DNA of 64,000 nucleotides from NCBI GenBank assembly GCA_035550795.1, contig DASZOL010000060.1:16297-80296 (forward strand). Reading direction: 5' to 3'. A program made the position numbers and the translations under genes. The notes beneath the pieces were generated by a model, which was not told where the DNA came from, did not search any database, and saw only the letters and a program-made list of their open reading frames with translations. This stretch comes from DASRDR01 sp035550795. GTDB taxonomy: Bacteria > Methylomirabilota > Methylomirabilia > Rokubacteriales > DASRDR01. Shown piece by piece: positions 5,000 through 13,640 of this stretch. Within the stretch, counting starts at the first letter, position 1; each line of letters opens with the position of its first letter.

Positions 5000-7834
5000 G
5001 TGAAGGCTCGTCCCGCGCCGCGCTCTGACTGGCTCCGGATACACGGCGCCCGGCAGAACAATCTCAGGAACGTCTCGGTCGCGATTCCGCACGATCGCGT
5101 CACGGTCGTCACCGGCGTGTCAGGCTCCGGCAAGTCCTCGCTTGCGTTCGACACGATCTTCGCCGAGGGACAGTGGCGCTTCGTCGAATCGCTCTCGAGC
5201 TACGCCCGGATGTTCCTCGAGCGCATCGACCGACCCGACGTCGACCTCGTCGAGCACATCCGCCCGGCGATCGCCCTCGAGCAGAAGAACCCTGTCCGGA
5301 GCGCCCGCTCGACGGTCGGTACCGCGACCGAGCTGGCCGACTACCTCCGCCTGCTCTACGCCAAGATCGGTCGCGTCCACTGCCCGCGGTGCGGGCGCCC
5401 GGCCGGCGCCGCTGCCCCGGATCGCGTCGCCGACGCTCTGCTCGCGGAAGCGGAGGGGGCCCGAGTGCTGGTCAGCTTCCCCCTGCCGGTGCCCACCGCG
5501 GACCGCGCCGGGGACCTGCTCACCCGCCTGGTGGCCCGGGGTTTCGCGCGGATCAAGGTAGGTGACGACGTGGTGCCGCTCTCCCCGCGGCCCGACCTCC
5601 ATCTCGGCGATCGCGAGACCATCGACGTGGTGCTTGACCGCGTCGTGCTGCGACCGGATGCCCGGACGCGCCTGACGAGCTCCTTCGAACAGGCCTTCCG
5701 CGAGGGTGGCGGGCGCGCGATGGTGGAGATCCTGCGCGACGGCCGCCCCGTCGAGGTCCGCCGCTACGGCGAGCAGTTTGGCTGCCACGCCTGCGGGACA
5801 GTCCTGGAGCGGCCCCAGCCCCTCCTCTTCTCCTTCAACCACCCGCTGGGCGCCTGTCCCGAGTGCAAGGGATTCGGCAACCTCCTTCGCTACGACGAGG
5901 CGCGCGTGATCCCGGACCCGGGTGCCTCGCTCGCCGGCGGCGCCGTCGAGCCCTGGCGGCATCCCTCGGGTGAGTGGTACCAGAAGGAGCTCCTCCGCGT
6001 CGCCCGCCGCCGGAAGATCGACGTGCATCGCCCGTACGCGGAGCTGCCCGAGGCGGTGCGGCGCTGGGTGTACGAGGGGGACGACGACTTCTGCGGCATC
6101 CGTGGCTTCTTCGAGGAGGTCGAGGGGTACCGCTACAAGCTCCACGTCCGGGTGTTCCTGTCACGCTACCGGAGCCAGGTCCCCTGCCCCACCTGCGGGG
6201 GCGCTCGCCTCAAGCCGGAGGCTCTCGGGGTCACGGTGGGCGGACAGAACATCGCGGAGGTCACCCGGATGGCCATCGACGACCTGGAGGGCTGGATCGA
6301 GAAGCTCCCCCTCACCGCGTGGGAGGCGGAGGTGGGGCGCGAGGTGCTCGAGCGTCTCGGCTCCAAGGTCTCGTTCCTGCGGCGCGTGGGGCTCGGCTAT
6401 CTCGCGGTCGAGCGCCAGATGCGCACGCTCTCCGGCGGCGAGGCTCAGCGCATCGCGCTCGCCACGCAGCTCGGCGCCCAGCTGGTCGGCACGCTCTACG
6501 TTCTCGACGAGCCCTCGATCGGACTCCACGCCCGGGACGTGACGCGCCTGGCCGAGCTGTGTCGCGAGCTCGCGCACGCCGGCAACACGGTCGTCGTTGT
6601 CGAGCACGACCGCACGTTCATCGAAGCGGCCGACCACTGCGTGGAGCTCGGGCCCGGCTCGGGCGAGCGCGGGGGCGAGATCGTGCTGGCGGCGCCGCGG
6701 GACGAATTTCTTCGGGACATGCGCACCCTCACCGCGCGTTACCTCTCGGGGCGCGAGAGCATCCCCCTCCCGGCGGGACGGCGCGAGGGCGACGGCCGGT
6801 GGTTGACCGTCGTCGGCGCGCGGGCGCACAACCTCCGGCGCGTGACGGCCCGCATCCCGCTCGGGACGCTCACCTGCGTCACCGGCGTCTCGGGGTCCGG
6901 CAAGTCCACGCTCGTCCACGACACGCTCTATCGCGCGGTGGCGCGGGCGTTCAAGACGGCCTTCGAGGCGCCGGGGGCCTATGAGGCCCTGCTCGGACTC
7001 GAGCACCTGCGCGGGGTCCGGCTCATCGACCAGGAGCCGATCGGCCGGACCCCCCGGTCGAACCCGGTCACCTACATCAAGGCGTTCGACGACGTGCGGC
7101 GCCTGTACGCCGGCCTCCCGAAGGCGAAGACCCTCGGGCTCGGGCCGGGGCACTTCTCGTTCAACGTCCCCGGGGGGCGCTGCGAGACCTGCGAGGGCGA
7201 CGGCTTCGAGAAGCTCGAGATGTACTTCTTCGAGGACGTCTACGTGACGTGTCGCGAATGCGAGGGGCGCCGGTATCGCCCGGACGTCCGGCAGATCGCC
7301 TACCAGGGGCGCGACATCAGCCAGGTGCTCCAGATGACCGTGGACGAGGCCATCCCGTTCTTCGCCGCCGCGCCGGGCCTGACGCGGCGCCTTCAGGTGC
7401 TCCAGGACGTGGGACTTGGCTACCTCCGCCTTGGCCAGCCCGCCACGACCCTTTCGGGCGGCGAGGCCCAGCGCCTGAAGATCGCAGCGGAGCTGGGGCC
7501 GCGGCTGGGCCGTGACGTCCTCTACATCCTGGACGAGCCGACCACCGGGCTGCATCTCGACGACGTGCGGCGGCTCCTCGGCGTGCTCCAGCGGCTCGTC
7601 GACGCCGGCAACACCGTGGTCGTCGTCGAGCATCACCTCGACGTGATCAAGTGCGCGGACTGGATCCTCGACCTCGGGCCGGAAGGCGGGGAGGCGGGCG
7701 GCGAGCTCGTCGCCGAGGGACCTCCCGAGACCGTCGCCCAGGTCACCGCTTCCTACACGGGGAAGTACCTGCGGGATTTCCTGCGGAACGGCCGCGCCGG
7801 CGAGCGGCCGACGCTCCGGCGAGCCCGAGGCTGA
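5000..7834 (+). CDS. uvrA: UvrA-family excinuclease ABC ATPase
   Basis: UvrA is the DNA-damage-sensing ATPase of nucleotide excision repair; it acts as a dimer and loads UvrB. This 944-aa protein has two ABC modules: Walker A GVSGSGKSS (39-47) and GVSGSGKST (about 630), signatures LSGGEAQRI (about 477) and LSGGEAQRL (about 817), and LDEPSIGLH and LDEPTTGLH. Zinc-module CXXC pairs lie near 128, 260 and 728-754. The stretch after the first Walker A reads QKNPVRSARSTVGT, and the region where UvrB binds lacks the usual RKGE-type motif, so this may be a divergent paralogue. The start is GTG 5000, which places the GARQNNL strand at the normal distance; GTG 4970 is the alternative. Confidence 0.92.
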   Translation: MKARPAPRSDWLRIHGARQNNLRNVSVAIPHDRVTVVTGVSGSGKSSLAFDTIFAEGQWRFVESLSSYARMFLERIDRPDVDLVEHIRPAIALEQKNPVRSARSTVGTATELADYLRLLYAKIGRVHCPRCGRPAGAAAPDRVADALLAEAEGARVLVSFPLPVPTADRAGDLLTRLVARGFARIKVGDDVVPLSPRPDLHLGDRETIDVVLDRVVLRPDARTRLTSSFEQAFREGGGRAMVEILRDGRPVEVRRYGEQFGCHACGTVLERPQPLLFSFNHPLGACPECKGFGNLLRYDEARVIPDPGASLAGGAVEPWRHPSGEWYQKELLRVARRRKIDVHRPYAELPEAVRRWVYEGDDDFCGIRGFFEEVEGYRYKLHVRVFLSRYRSQVPCPTCGGARLKPEALGVTVGGQNIAEVTRMAIDDLEGWIEKLPLTAWEAEVGREVLERLGSKVSFLRRVGLGYLAVERQMRTLSGGEAQRIALATQLGAQLVGTLYVLDEPSIGLHARDVTRLAELCRELAHAGNTVVVVEHDRTFIEAADHCVELGPGSGERGGEIVLAAPRDEFLRDMRTLTARYLSGRESIPLPAGRREGDGRWLTVVGARAHNLRRVTARIPLGTLTCVTGVSGSGKSTLVHDTLYRAVARAFKTAFEAPGAYEALLGLEHLRGVRLIDQEPIGRTPRSNPVTYIKAFDDVRRLYAGLPKAKTLGLGPGHFSFNVPGGRCETCEGDGFEKLEMYFFEDVYVTCRECEGRRYRPDVRQIAYQGRDISQVLQMTVDEAIPFFAAAPGLTRRLQVLQDVGLGYLRLGQPATTLSGGEAQRLKIAAELGPRLGRDVLYILDEPTTGLHLDDVRRLLGVLQRLVDAGNTVVVVEHHLDVIKCADWILDLGPEGGEAGGELVAEGPPETVAQVTASYTGKYLRDFLRNGRAGERPTLRRARG

Positions 7835-7897
7835 CGCGGCGCGGGCGCCCGCACTCCCGCGGGCCGCGCGGATCCCCAGTCCAGCGACGGATCGCGC

Positions 7898-9100
7898 GTG
7901 CACTACGGCTGGATCGTGGTCGGGGCGGCATTCACCGCTCTCTTTCTCACGTACGGCGTCCAGTACTCCTTCGGGCTCTTCTTCACCGCGCTGACGGAGG
8001 AGTTCGGCTGGAGCCGGGCCAGCCTGTCCGGCGTCTTCTCGCTCTACGCGGCCGCCTACTCGTTCCTCGGCCTCTTCGCCGGACGGCTCACCGACCGCTG
8101 GGGGCCGCGGGCCGTGATCGCGCTCGGCGGCGCGGTCCTCGGGCTCGGGCTCGCCCTGTCGGGCGGCGTCCAGGCGCTCGCGCCCCTGTACGCGACGTAC
8201 CTGCTGGCGGCCGTCGGCATGAGCTCGGCATACGTGCCGTGCAACGCGACGGTCGCCCGGTGGTTCGAGGCTCGCCGTGGGCTCGCCGTCGGGCTCGGGC
8301 TGAGTGGCGCGAGCGCGGGGACGTTCGCCGGTCCGCCGCTCATCGCGCTCCTGCTCGCGCACGTGGGCTGGCGGCGCGGCTACGTCGTCCTGGGCGTCGG
8401 TCTGGCCCTCGCGCTCGGCCTCCTCTCCAGCCTGTTCGTCCGCGACCCCCGGGACCGCGGCCTCGCACCGTACGGAGCCGCCCGCCCAGCGCCGACGGCG
8501 GCGAAGCCGGAGCATGGATGGCCCGTCCGGCGGATCGTCCGCCACCGGTCCTTCGCGCTCCTGGTGGGTGTCTACACGATGACGTGGGTCCCCGTGTTCA
8601 TGCCGCCCGTGCACCTGGTGCCGCTTGCCCGGGACCTTGGCCTCTCCCACGTCCTGGGCGCGACGGCGCTCTCCGCGCTCGGCGTCGGATCGCTCGTGGG
8701 CCGCCTCGGGATGGGTGCCGCGTCGGACGTCATCGGCCGTCGGCCGGCGCTGGTGGCCGCCCTCGGGCTCCAGGTGCTCTCGTTCCTGGGCCTCGCCGGC
8801 GCCTCCGGAGTCGCGACGCTCCTGGCCGCCGCCGCCGCGTTCGGGTTCGCCTACGGCGCCATCTCGGCTCTCATGCCGGCCGTCGTCACCGACTTCTACG
8901 GCCCCGCGCACGCAGGGACCCTGGTGGGCCTGATCTTCGGCCTCGCGGGCCCAGCCGGAGGGCTCGGGCCGGTCCTCGCCGGATGGCTCTTCGACACCAC
9001 GGGGTCCTACGCGGCCGCGTTCAGCCTCGGGGCCGCACTGAACGCGGTGGCCCTCGTCCTGGCGGCCGTGGCCCGTCCGCCCGCGCTCCGTCGGGCCTGA
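7898..9100 (+). CDS. MFS transporter
   Basis: A 400-aa, 12-helix major facilitator protein. The TM2-TM3 loop motif GRLTDRWGPR (62-71) and its repeat in the second half (GRLGMGAASDVIGRR near 268) are intact, and a hydrophilic linker near residues 180-210 separates the two six-helix bundles. The opening HYGWIVVGAAF and the overall pattern resemble the oxalate:formate antiporter/monocarboxylate branch, so a carboxylate substrate is plausible but unproven. GTG start at 7898, 63 bases after uvrA. A hairpin overlaps the stop codon. Confidence 0.88.
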   Translation: MHYGWIVVGAAFTALFLTYGVQYSFGLFFTALTEEFGWSRASLSGVFSLYAAAYSFLGLFAGRLTDRWGPRAVIALGGAVLGLGLALSGGVQALAPLYATYLLAAVGMSSAYVPCNATVARWFEARRGLAVGLGLSGASAGTFAGPPLIALLLAHVGWRRGYVVLGVGLALALGLLSSLFVRDPRDRGLAPYGAARPAPTAAKPEHGWPVRRIVRHRSFALLVGVYTMTWVPVFMPPVHLVPLARDLGLSHVLGATALSALGVGSLVGRLGMGAASDVIGRRPALVAALGLQVLSFLGLAGASGVATLLAAAAAFGFAYGAISALMPAVVTDFYGPAHAGTLVGLIFGLAGPAGGLGPVLAGWLFDTTGSYAAAFSLGAALNAVALVLAAVARPPALRRA

Positions 9101-9115
9101 CGGCATCGGTCAGGC
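9095..9115 (+). terminator. hairpin overlapping the MFS stop codon
   Basis: GCCTGAC (9095-9101) pairs with GTCAGGC (9109-9115) around a 7-base loop; the stop codon TGA (9098-9100) is inside the left arm. No T-tract follows. Confidence 0.4.
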
Positions 9116-9161
9116 GCGGCCGGCGACGGTCCCGGCGCTTCCCGTCGACCACGGGTCACGA

Positions 9162-9167
9162 TAGAGT
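9162..9167 (+). promoter_or_regulatory. -10-like hexamer, possible leaderless start
   Basis: TAGAGT lies 6 bases before the GTG at 9174, the spacing expected if transcription begins at the start codon. The hexamer 17 bases upstream (TTCCCG) is a weak -35. Confidence 0.4.
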
Positions 9168-9173
9168 GGTGGC

Positions 9174-9485
9174 GTGTGGGTACTGACCCTGGTTCTCGTG
9201 GCGTGTCTCGGGATGGATTTCTCCAATCCACTCCTGCCGGGCGTCGTCTGGCTCGTTGAGAAGGAAGCCATCCACGCGCTCAGAGCGGATCGGCCCCGCA
9301 TGGACGAACAGGCCGACCGAACCCTGCGTCGACCGGCCGAGCCGGCGCGATTCGTCGACGTCGCCGCGGTGGCGCCTCCGATGACGGGAAGCCTCGACCG
9401 CCCGCGTCCTCGCCCGGCGTCGGGTCACCCGCGTGGCGCGCTCGAGGCTGCCTGGACCGTGCCGGCAGCCGCCGAGGACGACTAG
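9174..9485 (+). CDS. small protein of unknown function with hydrophobic N-terminus
   Basis: A 103-aa protein not recognised. The first 12 residues (MWVLTLVLVACL) are hydrophobic and could be the start of an export signal. Residues 13-35 (DFSNPLLPGVVW...EKEAIHAL) are the best-ordered part; the rest is Arg/Pro/Ala-rich and ends in acidic residues. A well-placed -10 hexamer and the independent position between two transporter genes favour a real gene. The low-complexity tail is what a chance open frame in high-GC DNA would also look like, hence moderate confidence. Confidence 0.45.
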   Translation: MWVLTLVLVACLGMDFSNPLLPGVVWLVEKEAIHALRADRPRMDEQADRTLRRPAEPARFVDVAAVAPPMTGSLDRPRPRPASGHPRGALEAAWTVPAAAEDD

Positions 9486-9595
9486 CCCTCGCGCTCCGCG
9501 CGACCCCGACGGGCCGCGCGTCCGTCACCCCTTCGCACCGACTTTTACGGCGGCCGGACTCCCGTCAGGAGACGGCGCCTCGACGGGGGCTCGAG

Positions 9596-11554
9596 TTGCT
9601 GACCGAACCACTAGTCCTCCGTGATCTGGCTTACGTGTTCGCCGCCGCGGTCCTGGGTGGTGGCCTGGCCTGGCTCACGCGTCAGCCGCTGATCCTCGGC
9701 TACGTCCTTGGAGGCATCCTGGTCAGCCCCCTCACGCCGGGGCCCTCGGTGTCCGACCTCCACACGTTCGAGCTCTTCGCGGAGATCGGCGTCATTCTCC
9801 TGATGTTCACGATCGGCGTCGAGTTCTCGCTGCGCAACCTCCTCCGGGTGCGCCGCGTGGCGCTGCTGGGCGCGCCGCTGGGCATCGTCCTCTCGATCGC
9901 CCTGAGCCTGGGAGTGGGCTACGTGCTGGGCTGGCCGCAGGTCCAGGGACTCGTCGTCGGCATCGTCATCTCCGTCGCCAGCACGATGGTGATGGCCCGG
10001 CTCCTCATCGACCGGGGCGAGCTGCACACGCGCCACGGCCGCGTGATGATCGGCATCACCCTCGTCGAGGACTTGGCGGTCGTCATCTTCATCGTGCTGA
10101 TGCCGGCGCTGGGAACGCGGGACACGGGTGGCCTGATCGAGCTCGGGTTCGCGCTGCTCCGGGCCGCCGGGATCCTCATCCCCTTCGCGTTCCTGTCGGC
10201 CCGGGTGATGCCGCGTGTCCTCACGTGGGTGGCGCGCACGCGGAGTCAGGAGCTGTTCCTGCTGGTCGTGCTGGCGATCGCCCTAGGGACGGCCGCGCTG
10301 ACCCAGGCGGCGGGCCTCTCGCTCGCGCTGGGCGCCTTCCTGGCGGGGCTCCTCGTGAGCGAATCGGAGTACTCGCACGAGACCCTGGCGCGGGTGCTGC
10401 CGCTGCGGGACGCCTTCGTGGCGCTCTTCTTCGCCACGCTCGGGGCCCTCATGGATCCCCGGCTGGCGCTCACGAACCTGTTCCTGCTGGGCGTCATGAT
10501 CTTGCTCGTGCTCGTCGGCAAGCTGGTCCTGTGGACGGCGGTCGTGGCGCTCTTCGGGTACCCCTTCTGGACGGCGGTGCTGGTCGGGGTGGGCCTGACG
10601 CAGATCGGGGAGTTCTCGTTCCTGCTCGTCCAGGCGGCCCGGAGCGCGGGGCTCGTCGGCCCCGAGGTCTACAACGCCACCCTGGCGACCTCGCTCCTGA
10701 CGATCCTCGCCAATGCCGCGCTCGTGCGGCTGGCCCCTCGCTGGGTCGGTCGGATGGCCACGGACCGCCGCCTCGGCTCGGTCGACGGACCCCGGGACGA
10801 CGAGGCGGCCCGCGTCGTCCTGTGCGGGTTCGGGCGGGTCGGCAGCGCGGTCGGGGAGGCCCTGGGGGCGTTCGCGGTCCGCTACCTGGCGATCGAGACC
10901 GATCCGGACATCGTGCGAGGGCTGCGCGCCCGCGGCGTGCCCTCCCTCTACGGCGACGCCGCCCACCCGCACCTCCTGGAGGCGGCCGGGGTCTCCCACG
11001 CCACCCTGGTCGTCGTGACGCTCCCGGACGCCGACCACGCCCGCCTGACCGTCGCCCGCGTCCGCCAGATCAACCACGGCGTGCCCGTGCTCGCCCGCGC
11101 GCACCGGCCGGAGGTCGGCGAGTCGCTGCGCACCGCGGGCGCCACGACCGTCGTCGAGCCCGAGGCCGAAGCGGCGGCCGCGTTCATCCGGCACGCCTTC
11201 CACCACCTGGCGCTCCCCGAAGAGCGGCTCGCCGCCTATCTGGAACGGTTCCGCGAGGCGATGAGCGCGGCCAGCCCGATGCCGCTTGCGTCCGAGCCCG
11301 ATCTCCCCGAGGTGCGGGAGGTGCGTTTATCCCCGGGGGAGCTCGCCGGCGTCACCCTGCGGGAGGCCCAGGTCCGGGAGCGCTTCGGCGTCACAGTCGT
11401 GGCGATCACGCGCCTCGACGGCTCCGTGGTCGCAAACCCCCCGGCTGACACCATTCTGCGGGCGGGCGACCGCCTTCGCGTGTTCGGGCTCACGGCCCAG
11501 ATCGCCGCACTGGTCGACGCGGCGGGGCAACGTGGCTCGGAGGCCACTCGGTGA
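9596..11554 (+). CDS. CPA2-family cation:proton antiporter with C-terminal RCK (TrkA) domains
   Basis: A 652-aa antiporter of the KefB/YbaL type. The first roughly 380 residues form about 12 helices with the CPA2 features LGYVLGGILVSPLTPG, EIGVILLMFTIGVEFS and ALGAFLAGLLVSESEY. A cytosolic TrkA-N/RCK domain follows: GFGRVGSAVGEALG near residue 408 is an intact GxGxxG nucleotide-binding loop, with IETDPD at the end of the second strand. A TrkA-C domain (about 560-645) completes it. K+ or Na+ is exchanged for H+, gated by nucleotide; which ion is not evident. TTG at 9596 is the first start that keeps the whole first helix. Confidence 0.9.
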   Translation: MLTEPLVLRDLAYVFAAAVLGGGLAWLTRQPLILGYVLGGILVSPLTPGPSVSDLHTFELFAEIGVILLMFTIGVEFSLRNLLRVRRVALLGAPLGIVLSIALSLGVGYVLGWPQVQGLVVGIVISVASTMVMARLLIDRGELHTRHGRVMIGITLVEDLAVVIFIVLMPALGTRDTGGLIELGFALLRAAGILIPFAFLSARVMPRVLTWVARTRSQELFLLVVLAIALGTAALTQAAGLSLALGAFLAGLLVSESEYSHETLARVLPLRDAFVALFFATLGALMDPRLALTNLFLLGVMILLVLVGKLVLWTAVVALFGYPFWTAVLVGVGLTQIGEFSFLLVQAARSAGLVGPEVYNATLATSLLTILANAALVRLAPRWVGRMATDRRLGSVDGPRDDEAARVVLCGFGRVGSAVGEALGAFAVRYLAIETDPDIVRGLRARGVPSLYGDAAHPHLLEAAGVSHATLVVVTLPDADHARLTVARVRQINHGVPVLARAHRPEVGESLRTAGATTVVEPEAEAAAAFIRHAFHHLALPEERLAAYLERFREAMSAASPMPLASEPDLPEVREVRLSPGELAGVTLREAQVRERFGVTVVAITRLDGSVVANPPADTILRAGDRLRVFGLTAQIAALVDAAGQRGSEATR

Positions 11555-11634
11555 CGCCCGCACGCCGCGGAGGCCGCCCCGCCGAGGCCAGGGCGCCAGC
11601 GGCCGCGCGACGCGATCGAAGAAGTGGAGCAGGA

Positions 11635-11664
11635 TTGACACGGTTCGGCGCTCATACGTACGAT
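11635..11664 (+). promoter_or_regulatory. sigma70-type promoter for the 75-aa membrane protein
   Basis: TTGACA (11635-11640), 18-base spacer, TACGAT (11659-11664), about 50 bases before the GTG at 11714. It shows the small gene has its own transcription rather than being read only from the antiporter. Confidence 0.55.
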
Positions 11665-11713
11665 CGGCCAGCAATGCGAAGACGCCTCCAGGCCCCGACC
11701 CCGGCGTGAGTCC

Positions 11714-11941
11714 GTGAGCCGATCGTTCCAGCTGGGACTCCTGGGCCTGTGGGGGGCGGCGGCCCTGATGCTCTACTGGCTGGCACCGGCCCTGGCCGCG
11801 ACGTACCTGGTGGCCTCGGTCTGGGTCGCGTTCATTGCCGCGGCGATCTGGGCCCTGGCCCGTTGGCCTCCGTTCAAGCGCACGATCACCAAGCGGCGCA
11901 CGCATCCGAAGGATCCGAGCGGCGGGGCAGCGGGCCGCTAG
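11714..11941 (+). CDS. small two-helix membrane protein
   Basis: A 75-aa protein with two hydrophobic helices (about residues 6-24 and 28-48) separated by a very short turn. A basic cytosolic tail follows (FKRTITKRRTHPK) and ends in a Gly/Ala-rich end. It is not recognised. It has its own promoter at 11635 and lies between two cation antiporter genes, so a small accessory subunit of one of them is a reasonable guess. It is convergent with the PII-like gene. The basic tail would hold the N-terminus and C-terminus in the cytoplasm. Confidence 0.6.
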   Translation: MSRSFQLGLLGLWGAAALMLYWLAPALAATYLVASVWVAFIAAAIWALARWPPFKRTITKRRTHPKDPSGGAAGR

Positions 11942-11976
11942 GGCCGGCCCCGGCGACCCCCCGGCGACCGCCTGCC

Positions 11977-12321
11977 CTACCCGCCGGTCCCGAACATCCG
12001 GTCCACGTCGATGACGAAGCCAACGCCGGTCTTCGGGGTGAGTGGCTCGGGCAGGGCAGAGTGAGTCGCCTGGACGAGCGCGTCAACCAGGTGGTCGTCC
12101 ACCACCGAGAGCAGCATCTGCGTCGTGTCCTCGACCTGCTTGAGGATCGTCGCCATGTTCACGAAGTGCGGCAGCTCCAGCTTGCGGGTGCGGGCCTGGA
12201 GCGTCCGGAACCCGTGGCTCGGCACCAGCGTCACGCCGGGCGCGCCCGCCTTCTGCCAGGCCTCCGCGATCGCCAGCGTCTTCTCCACGTGCGTGGTAAT
12301 CAGCACGACGAGCTTCGCCAT
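11977..12321 (-). CDS. PII-like (GlnB-fold) regulatory protein
   Basis: A 114-aa protein with the order of a PII/GlnB ferredoxin-like fold: strand KLVVLITTHVEKTLAIAEAWQ, then GAPGVTLVPSHGF, a middle helix-strand unit (MLLSVVDDHLVDALVQA) and the C-terminal strand TGVGFVIDVDRMFG. The PII T-loop consensus with its modified Tyr is absent, so it is a PII-like sensor rather than a classical nitrogen regulator. It starts at ATG 12321 after GAGGAGAGAG, 18 bases after the stop of a CPA2 antiporter gene, and is third in an mgtE-antiporter-PII-like operon. PII-like proteins often gate the neighbouring transporter, which is the likely role here. Confidence 0.7.
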   Translation of the reverse strand: MAKLVVLITTHVEKTLAIAEAWQKAGAPGVTLVPSHGFRTLQARTRKLELPHFVNMATILKQVEDTTQMLLSVVDDHLVDALVQATHSALPEPLTPKTGVGFVIDVDRMFGTGG

Positions 12322-12339
12322 GTGATCTCTCTCCTCTGA

Positions 12340-13602
12340 CTACCGGCCGCCGGCGGCCGGCGCTGCGGTCGGCTCGGCCGTGTTGCCCTCCGGTACCACA
12401 CCCCGGAAGACCAGCCGGACGAGCGGAGGCGTGACCAGCGTGGACACCAGGATCGCCAGGAGCAAAGACGGGAAGAGCTGGTCGTCGAAGATTCCCCGGG
12501 CGAGGCCGATCGAGGCCATGATCAGGCCGACCTCGCCGCGCGAGATCATGCACACGCCGAGACGGAGCGCTTCCGTACGGTCGAAGCCGCCCAGGAGGGC
12601 CCCGGCGCCGGTCCCGATCACCTTGGTGAGGATGCTCGCCACGATCAGCGCGCCCGCGTAGGGGAGCGACGCGAGTCCCAGCTGCGCGAAGTCGGTGACC
12701 AGCCCGATGCTGACGAAGAAGATGGGCACCAGGAACGCGTACGAGACGTAGGTGGACGCCTGCTCGACCTCGTGCTTGGCCTTCGCATTGATCCGGCTGA
12801 TGCCGAAGCCGGCCAGGAAAGTGCCGCTGATGGCGGCCACCCCTCCCAGGATCTCGGCGCTCCAGCCGAGGAACAGGGCGAAGGCCAGCGCGAACACCGG
12901 CACTCCGTAGAGCTGCCCGAGCTCGGGCGTGACGTGAATCCAGTTCATCACCCGCGGCAGGATCGACCACGCCACGAACCCCCCCACCGCGAAGAAGAGG
13001 ATCATCCGGACCACGACCCAGACGATGCCGGCCCAGGTCACCTGCGTGGCGCTTCCCGTCAAGGCGACCGAGATCGACACGAGGGTGATCGCCAGGACGT
13101 CGTCCACCAGCGCCGTGGCGAGCATGGCGTTGCCCTCCTTGGTCCGGAGGACGCCCAGCTCCAGGAGAGTCTGCGCCGAGATGCTGGTCGAGTTCGCGGC
13201 CAGCACCACCCCGGTGAGGAAGGCCACCGGGCCCGGAAACCCGAAGCCCCACGTGAGGAGCGCGATCACCCCGAGCGGGACGGCGGCCCCCAGGAAGCCC
13301 GCATACACGGCGGTCCGGCCCACCGCCATGAGCTCGCGCGGCTGGATCTCCAGGGCGATGTTGAACATCAGGATCAGGACGCCCAGCTCGGCCAGCTCCT
13401 TGATGGTGCCGTCGAGGTGCTCGCCGGCCAGCACCGGCCAGTGGAGCAGGTTCAGCAGCGTGGGACCCAGGGCCACGCCGACGAGCAGCTCTCCGAGCAC
13501 ACGCGGCTGGCCAAGCTTGCGGGCGGCGGCGCCGGCCAGCCGCGCCGCGCAGAAGATGAGGCTGATCGCGAGGAGCAGCGGAAGGACCGGATTGTGGTGC
13601 AT
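12340..13602 (-). CDS. CPA2-family cation:proton antiporter without RCK domain
   Basis: A 420-aa membrane antiporter with about 12 helices. CPA2 hallmarks are LGELLVGVALGPTLL, ELGVLILMFNIALEI, ANSTSISAQTLLELG and a conserved acidic pair in ATALVDDVLA (the ion-binding Asp region). The chain ends shortly after the last helix in an Ala/Pro-rich tail, so it lacks the nucleotide-binding TrkA domain found on the two other antiporters of this block. Regulation may instead come from the PII-like protein encoded 18 bases downstream. The ATG at 13602 gives a natural N-terminus; the frame is open further upstream, but that part belongs to mgtE. mgtE ends 38 bases upstream. Confidence 0.9.
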   Translation of the reverse strand: MHHNPVLPLLLAISLIFCAARLAGAAARKLGQPRVLGELLVGVALGPTLLNLLHWPVLAGEHLDGTIKELAELGVLILMFNIALEIQPRELMAVGRTAVYAGFLGAAVPLGVIALLTWGFGFPGPVAFLTGVVLAANSTSISAQTLLELGVLRTKEGNAMLATALVDDVLAITLVSISVALTGSATQVTWAGIVWVVVRMILFFAVGGFVAWSILPRVMNWIHVTPELGQLYGVPVFALAFALFLGWSAEILGGVAAISGTFLAGFGISRINAKAKHEVEQASTYVSYAFLVPIFFVSIGLVTDFAQLGLASLPYAGALIVASILTKVIGTGAGALLGGFDRTEALRLGVCMISRGEVGLIMASIGLARGIFDDQLFPSLLLAILVSTLVTPPLVRLVFRGVVPEGNTAEPTAAPAAGGR

Positions 13603-13640
13603 CGTCGGTCTGGGCCGGGCGCGCGGCGGGCCGGGCCGCC

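Noticed and set aside
6161..9106. A 981-codon open frame on the minus strand
   Set aside because: It is antisense to uvrA and the MFS gene, has Arg/Gly/Glu-rich repetitive composition and no domain; high GC removes stops in this frame.
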